From an uncultured Spirochaetia bacterium (GTDB taxonomy: Bacteria > Spirochaetota > CALGPD01), in assembly GCA_937960625.1 (NCBI GenBank), contig CALGPD010000232.1, forward strand, positions 1 through 14,902: DNA of 14,902 bases, read 5' to 3'. Position 1 is the first letter of the stretch; every line of letters begins with the position of its first letter. This document shows, in pieces, positions 12,989 through 14,902 of the stretch. The notes under the pieces are model-generated. The model was not told where the DNA came from. It saw only the letters and a list, made by a program, of their open reading frames with translations, and ran no database searches. Made by a program: the position numbers and the translations under genes.

Positions 12989-13461
12989 ATTACATTATGG
13001 AATTTATAATTTATAGAAAATCGGCTAAATCGGCAAATAAATTTAATGAATTCTTATTGTTTTTTTAATATATAGTAGACATAATATCCGCATAAGATAA
13101 ATTGAAGGGGATGAGATGCCGGTTTATTTAGTGTGTATCTCTTGAATTAGTGAAAAATAAAGAAGAGAAACTGCAAACGGATAAAGAGGATTCAGAATAG
13201 ATGGGAGAGAAAAATTTAACGCGGAGTTAAAAAAGAGACCGCAGAATTTTGCGGAGATATTTAAGCTAAAGACAGAGCAAATATTTCAATTGCATTGTTA
13301 ACTATTTAAGCTTTTATTTTAATTTTTGATTTTATCTTGATACTTCATCACTTTGCGAGTTCCGATTCTAAAAAAAGCATGAATGCTTGCTTTAATAATA
13401 ACCACTCAAGCTATGGAGTTTAAAGAGAAATATATGTAAAGTGCGAGTTTTAAGTTAATAA

Positions 13462-13498
13462 TCGATATTTAACTATAAAGTATCGAAATAGAATTTCG
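13462..13498. repeat. Two overlapping, mutually exclusive hairpins
   Basis: TCGATA (13462-13467) can pair with TATCGA (13481-13486), and CGAAAT (13484-13489) can pair with ATTTCG (13493-13498) around AGA. The two stems share bases 13484-13486 and cannot form fully together. Confidence 0.35.
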
Positions 13499-13528
13499 GG
13501 TATGTTTTTAAAACTTTATCTTAAAATC

Positions 13529-13600
13529 ACGTTCTCCTTTTCTTTGAGTTAAAAAAGATTAAGAAATCAACAGCAAAGGCATGAAGGCTATGGAGAACGT
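13529..13600. repeat. 9-bp inverted repeat enclosing a 54-base interior
   Basis: ACGTTCTCC (13529-13537) and GGAGAACGT (13592-13600) are perfect reverse complements. Inside, TTTGA/TCAA and CTTTG/CAAAG can pair further, so a transcript could fold into a long irregular stem. No T-run closes it clearly. Confidence 0.4.
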
Positions 13601-13741
13601 AAAAACCTTTTCTAAAACTATTATATCAAATGCATAATATAGAATACAGCTTTGATTTGATATTATGATTTTTTTATAACTTAATATCCCTGTATCTTGT
13701 TTGTTCCAGTGGTGAATAAAAGCTCTACTTTATAATTGGAA

Positions 13742-13760
13742 CTTTAATTCTTGCTTTAAC
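13742..13760. repeat. 19-bp intergenic repeat, copy 2
   Basis: An exact second copy of the 19-mer at 11359-11377, same orientation, in the gene-free kilobase. The bases just after it (CTCAAATGTATTTTGCGTTTA against CTGAATTTACTTTGGATTTA) are also loosely similar, suggesting a longer decayed repeat. Confidence 0.5.
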
Positions 13761-13871
13761 TCAAATGTATTTTGCGTTTATTGTATGGAAACAAAATTAT
13801 ACGTTATTCTATGAATATAATATCTAGCAAAGCGAGCAAAAGTATAAAAAAAAATAAAAATAGCACAAAAA

Positions 13872-13923
13872 GTATTGACACAAAATCATAATAAATTCTA
13901 TAATATTCATATAGGGTCAATAC
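13872..13923. repeat. Inverted repeat bracketing the PilZ-gene promoter
   Basis: GTATTGAC (13872-13879) overlaps the -35 box, and its reverse complement GTCAATAC (13916-13923) lies just after the expected transcription start. The 8-bp arms are 36 bases apart, bracketing the promoter like a pair of operators. Confidence 0.45.
13875..13904 (+). promoter_or_regulatory. Consensus sigma-70-type promoter of the PilZ gene
   Basis: A perfect TTGACA (13875-13880) and a perfect TATAAT (13899-13904) with an 18-base spacer; both hexamers are exact. Transcription should begin near 13911, giving a leader of about 115 bases that includes a hairpin ATTCCA/TGGAAT (13996-14011) just before the ribosome binding site GGAGA. 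Confidence 0.85.
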
Positions 13924-14026
13924 ATACCAATCCATGCAATTAAGTAAAGGTTGTCTGGAACAATTAATTAATATCGGTGAGTTTTAAAAATATTTATTCC
14001 ATTTTTGGAATTATTGGAGAACCATC

Positions 14027-14764
14027 GTGAAAGTTTTATTTTTAATGTTCCATGATAGTATTTTGCGTTACCTAGTTCCCAAATTAATTTCAGCCGGGGA
14101 AGATGTTTACGCTGCAAACAAAAATAATTTCCATTCAATATTAAGCGAAAATAGTTTTGATTACGTTATTATTGATATTGATAACTGTAATTTTAATATT
14201 CTGGATTTAATTAAAGAGTTTTCCAGAAAAAAGCAAATCAACTGGATTATGTATACTTATCACTATGATGAAACATTTATAGAAATCCTAAAAAACGAAA
14301 AAATAAAAGGCGTTTTGTCAAAAAATATTCACCCTGAATATTTACATTATAAAATCCAAAATATTTTATATGAAAAAAAAGAGTTTTTAAACCTTAGAAG
14401 AAAATTTTACAGAGCTAATGTCGAGCCGCAAGACAACGTAAAAGTCTATTTGCATCTACCCACACTTAGAACACCGATTTTTGGCATGGCAAAAGAACTT
14501 TCAATTATAGGAATGCATGTTGCTTTAAACACGCCCGGGGAAATAATATGTTTCAGGGAAGGGCTTTATCTTTCCAAAATATTTTTGAGTTTAAACGGGC
14601 ACAGGCTTTTTTTAAGCGGAAAAATTATCAGGCTCTGCCCTGAAAACGGTATGGTTTTATTGTTTGACAAAATGAATAATTTCGCGCATGAAAAAATCGC
14701 AAAATATATATATAAAAGTATTGATAATTATTTAACGAGAATAAGTACTAAATGTAAAGTCTAA
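14027..14764 (+). CDS. Receiver-like/PilZ domain protein, putative c-di-GMP effector
   Basis: A 245-residue cytoplasmic protein. The N-terminal half (1-115) has a receiver-like alternation of strands and helices: D50 ends a hydrophobic strand (YVIID) as the phosphoacceptor would, and K99 follows the VLS strand, but the usual acidic pair after strand 1 is reduced to H9-D10, so it may be a pseudo-receiver. Residues 120-235 look like PilZ: R125-K-F-Y-R129 gives the RxxxR motif, and E157-L-S-I-I-G162 stands for (D/N)xSxxG with Glu in place of Asp/Asn. Cyclic-di-GMP binding is therefore likely but not certain. Start is GTG at 14027 with GGAGA 6 bases upstream. It is monocistronic, with a consensus promoter and a strong terminator. 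A role in motility or envelope control is an inference. Confidence 0.75.
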   Translation: MKVLFLMFHDSILRYLVPKLISAGEDVYAANKNNFHSILSENSFDYVIIDIDNCNFNILDLIKEFSRKKQINWIMYTYHYDETFIEILKNEKIKGVLSKNIHPEYLHYKIQNILYEKKEFLNLRRKFYRANVEPQDNVKVYLHLPTLRTPIFGMAKELSIIGMHVALNTPGEIICFREGLYLSKIFLSLNGHRLFLSGKIIRLCPENGMVLLFDKMNNFAHEKIAKYIYKSIDNYLTRISTKCKV

Positions 14765-14794
14765 AGCTATGTTTTTCAGTAAGTTTGTTCATAG

Positions 14795-14834
14795 GTTATC
14801 TAATCCTTTTGCATATAGGGAGTGAAAAGATAAC
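14795..14834. repeat. Inverted repeat in the 3' region of the PilZ gene
   Basis: GTTATCT (14795-14801) and AGATAAC (14828-14834) form a 7-bp inverted repeat with the interior partly pairable (CTTTT with AAAAG). It lies in the 3' untranslated part, before the terminator; AAGCA/TGCTT (14836-14849) forms a further small hairpin. Confidence 0.35.
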
Positions 14835-14855
14835 AAAGCATGTGTGCTTAAAAAC

Positions 14856-14901
14856 AACGCGTTGTCAAATTTGTTAAATTATGATAACGCGTTCTTTTTT
14901 T
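14856..14901 (+). terminator. Strong intrinsic terminator of the PilZ gene
   Basis: A 12-bp stem (14856-14867 with 14882-14893, including one G-U pair) continues past a single bulged A into 5 more base pairs AATTT/AAATT with a GTT triloop, and is followed by C and T7. The 5' arm overlaps a self-complementary ACAACGCGTTGT. Confidence 0.9.
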
Positions 14902-14902
14902 A

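Larger units (their letters stand above)
12989..14026. other. About 1 kb without a convincing gene
   Basis: No frame with both a ribosome binding site and a plausible length is visible on either strand. The tract is AT-rich and holds two tandem GCCGATTT boxes upstream of the tRNA (13018-13034), a GCGGAG/CGCAGA-containing stretch (about 13218-13257), several inverted repeats (13375-13388, 13462-13498, 13529-13600), the second copy of a 19-bp repeat (13742-13760), and the promoter and 5' leader of the gene at 14027. It may hold an untranslated RNA or a decayed gene, but I cannot identify one. Confidence 0.5.

Noticed and set aside
13581..13637. 18-residue ORF with a weak AAAGG upstream
   Set aside because: Too short and without any conservation evidence; it runs through an arm of the inverted repeat, which explains the sequence better.
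1..14902. CRISPR arrays, insertion sequences, prophage or integron features
   Set aside because: No regularly spaced repeats, no transposase or integrase frames and no terminal inverted repeats with target duplications were seen.

Overview
The window is AT-rich chromosomal DNA from a bacterium that is almost certainly a spirochaete (Spirochaetota). The diagnostic pair is a FlaB-type core flagellin of the usual spirochaetal length next to, and divergent from, a FlaA-type filament sheath protein; FlaA is essentially confined to spirochaetes. Several lipoproteins with relaxed lipoboxes, PilZ and anti-sigma regulators and very short operon gaps fit this. I cannot name the genus. I see no transposase, integrase, phage gene or CRISPR array, so this looks like resident chromosome.

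Layout. 1-190: tail of a TolB-like beta-propeller protein. 417-959: a small lipoprotein with its own sigma-70-type promoter, ending at a terminator it shares with a convergent operon. 998-2476 (minus): an Hfq-like Sm-fold protein followed by a TPR/M23 peptidase. 2616-4543: flaA (minus) and flaB (plus) fired from a 305-base intergenic region that carries sigma-28-like promoters and a flaB leader with CsrA-like GGA hairpins. 4623-5168 (minus): an OmpA-like lipoprotein. 5338-5460: a 40-codon small ORF overlapping the end of a minus-strand operon leuD - DUF3467 - dapF - bpt (8018 to 5457). 8289-10348 (minus): STAS anti-anti-sigma factor, RsbW-like kinase, TPR lipoprotein, pyrE. 10560-11210 (minus): a J-domain protein with a winged-helix-like C-terminus. 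11449-12988 (minus): aspartase behind tRNA-Val(UAC). 12989-14026: about 1 kb without a convincing gene but with inverted repeats. 14027-14764: a receiver-like/PilZ protein with a consensus promoter and a strong terminator.

How it fits together. The window mixes motility (flaA, flaB, a possible c-di-GMP effector), envelope (M23 peptidase, OmpA-like and TPR lipoproteins, dapF for peptidoglycan DAP), regulation (Hfq-like protein, STAS/RsbW switch, Bpt N-degron transferase) and housekeeping metabolism (leuD, pyrE, aspA). The most informative signals are post-transcriptional: a flaB leader that looks built for CsrA, a divergent Hfq-like gene, and two genes (J-domain protein, aspA) whose -10 boxes lie only 6-7 bases from the start codon, implying leaderless mRNAs.
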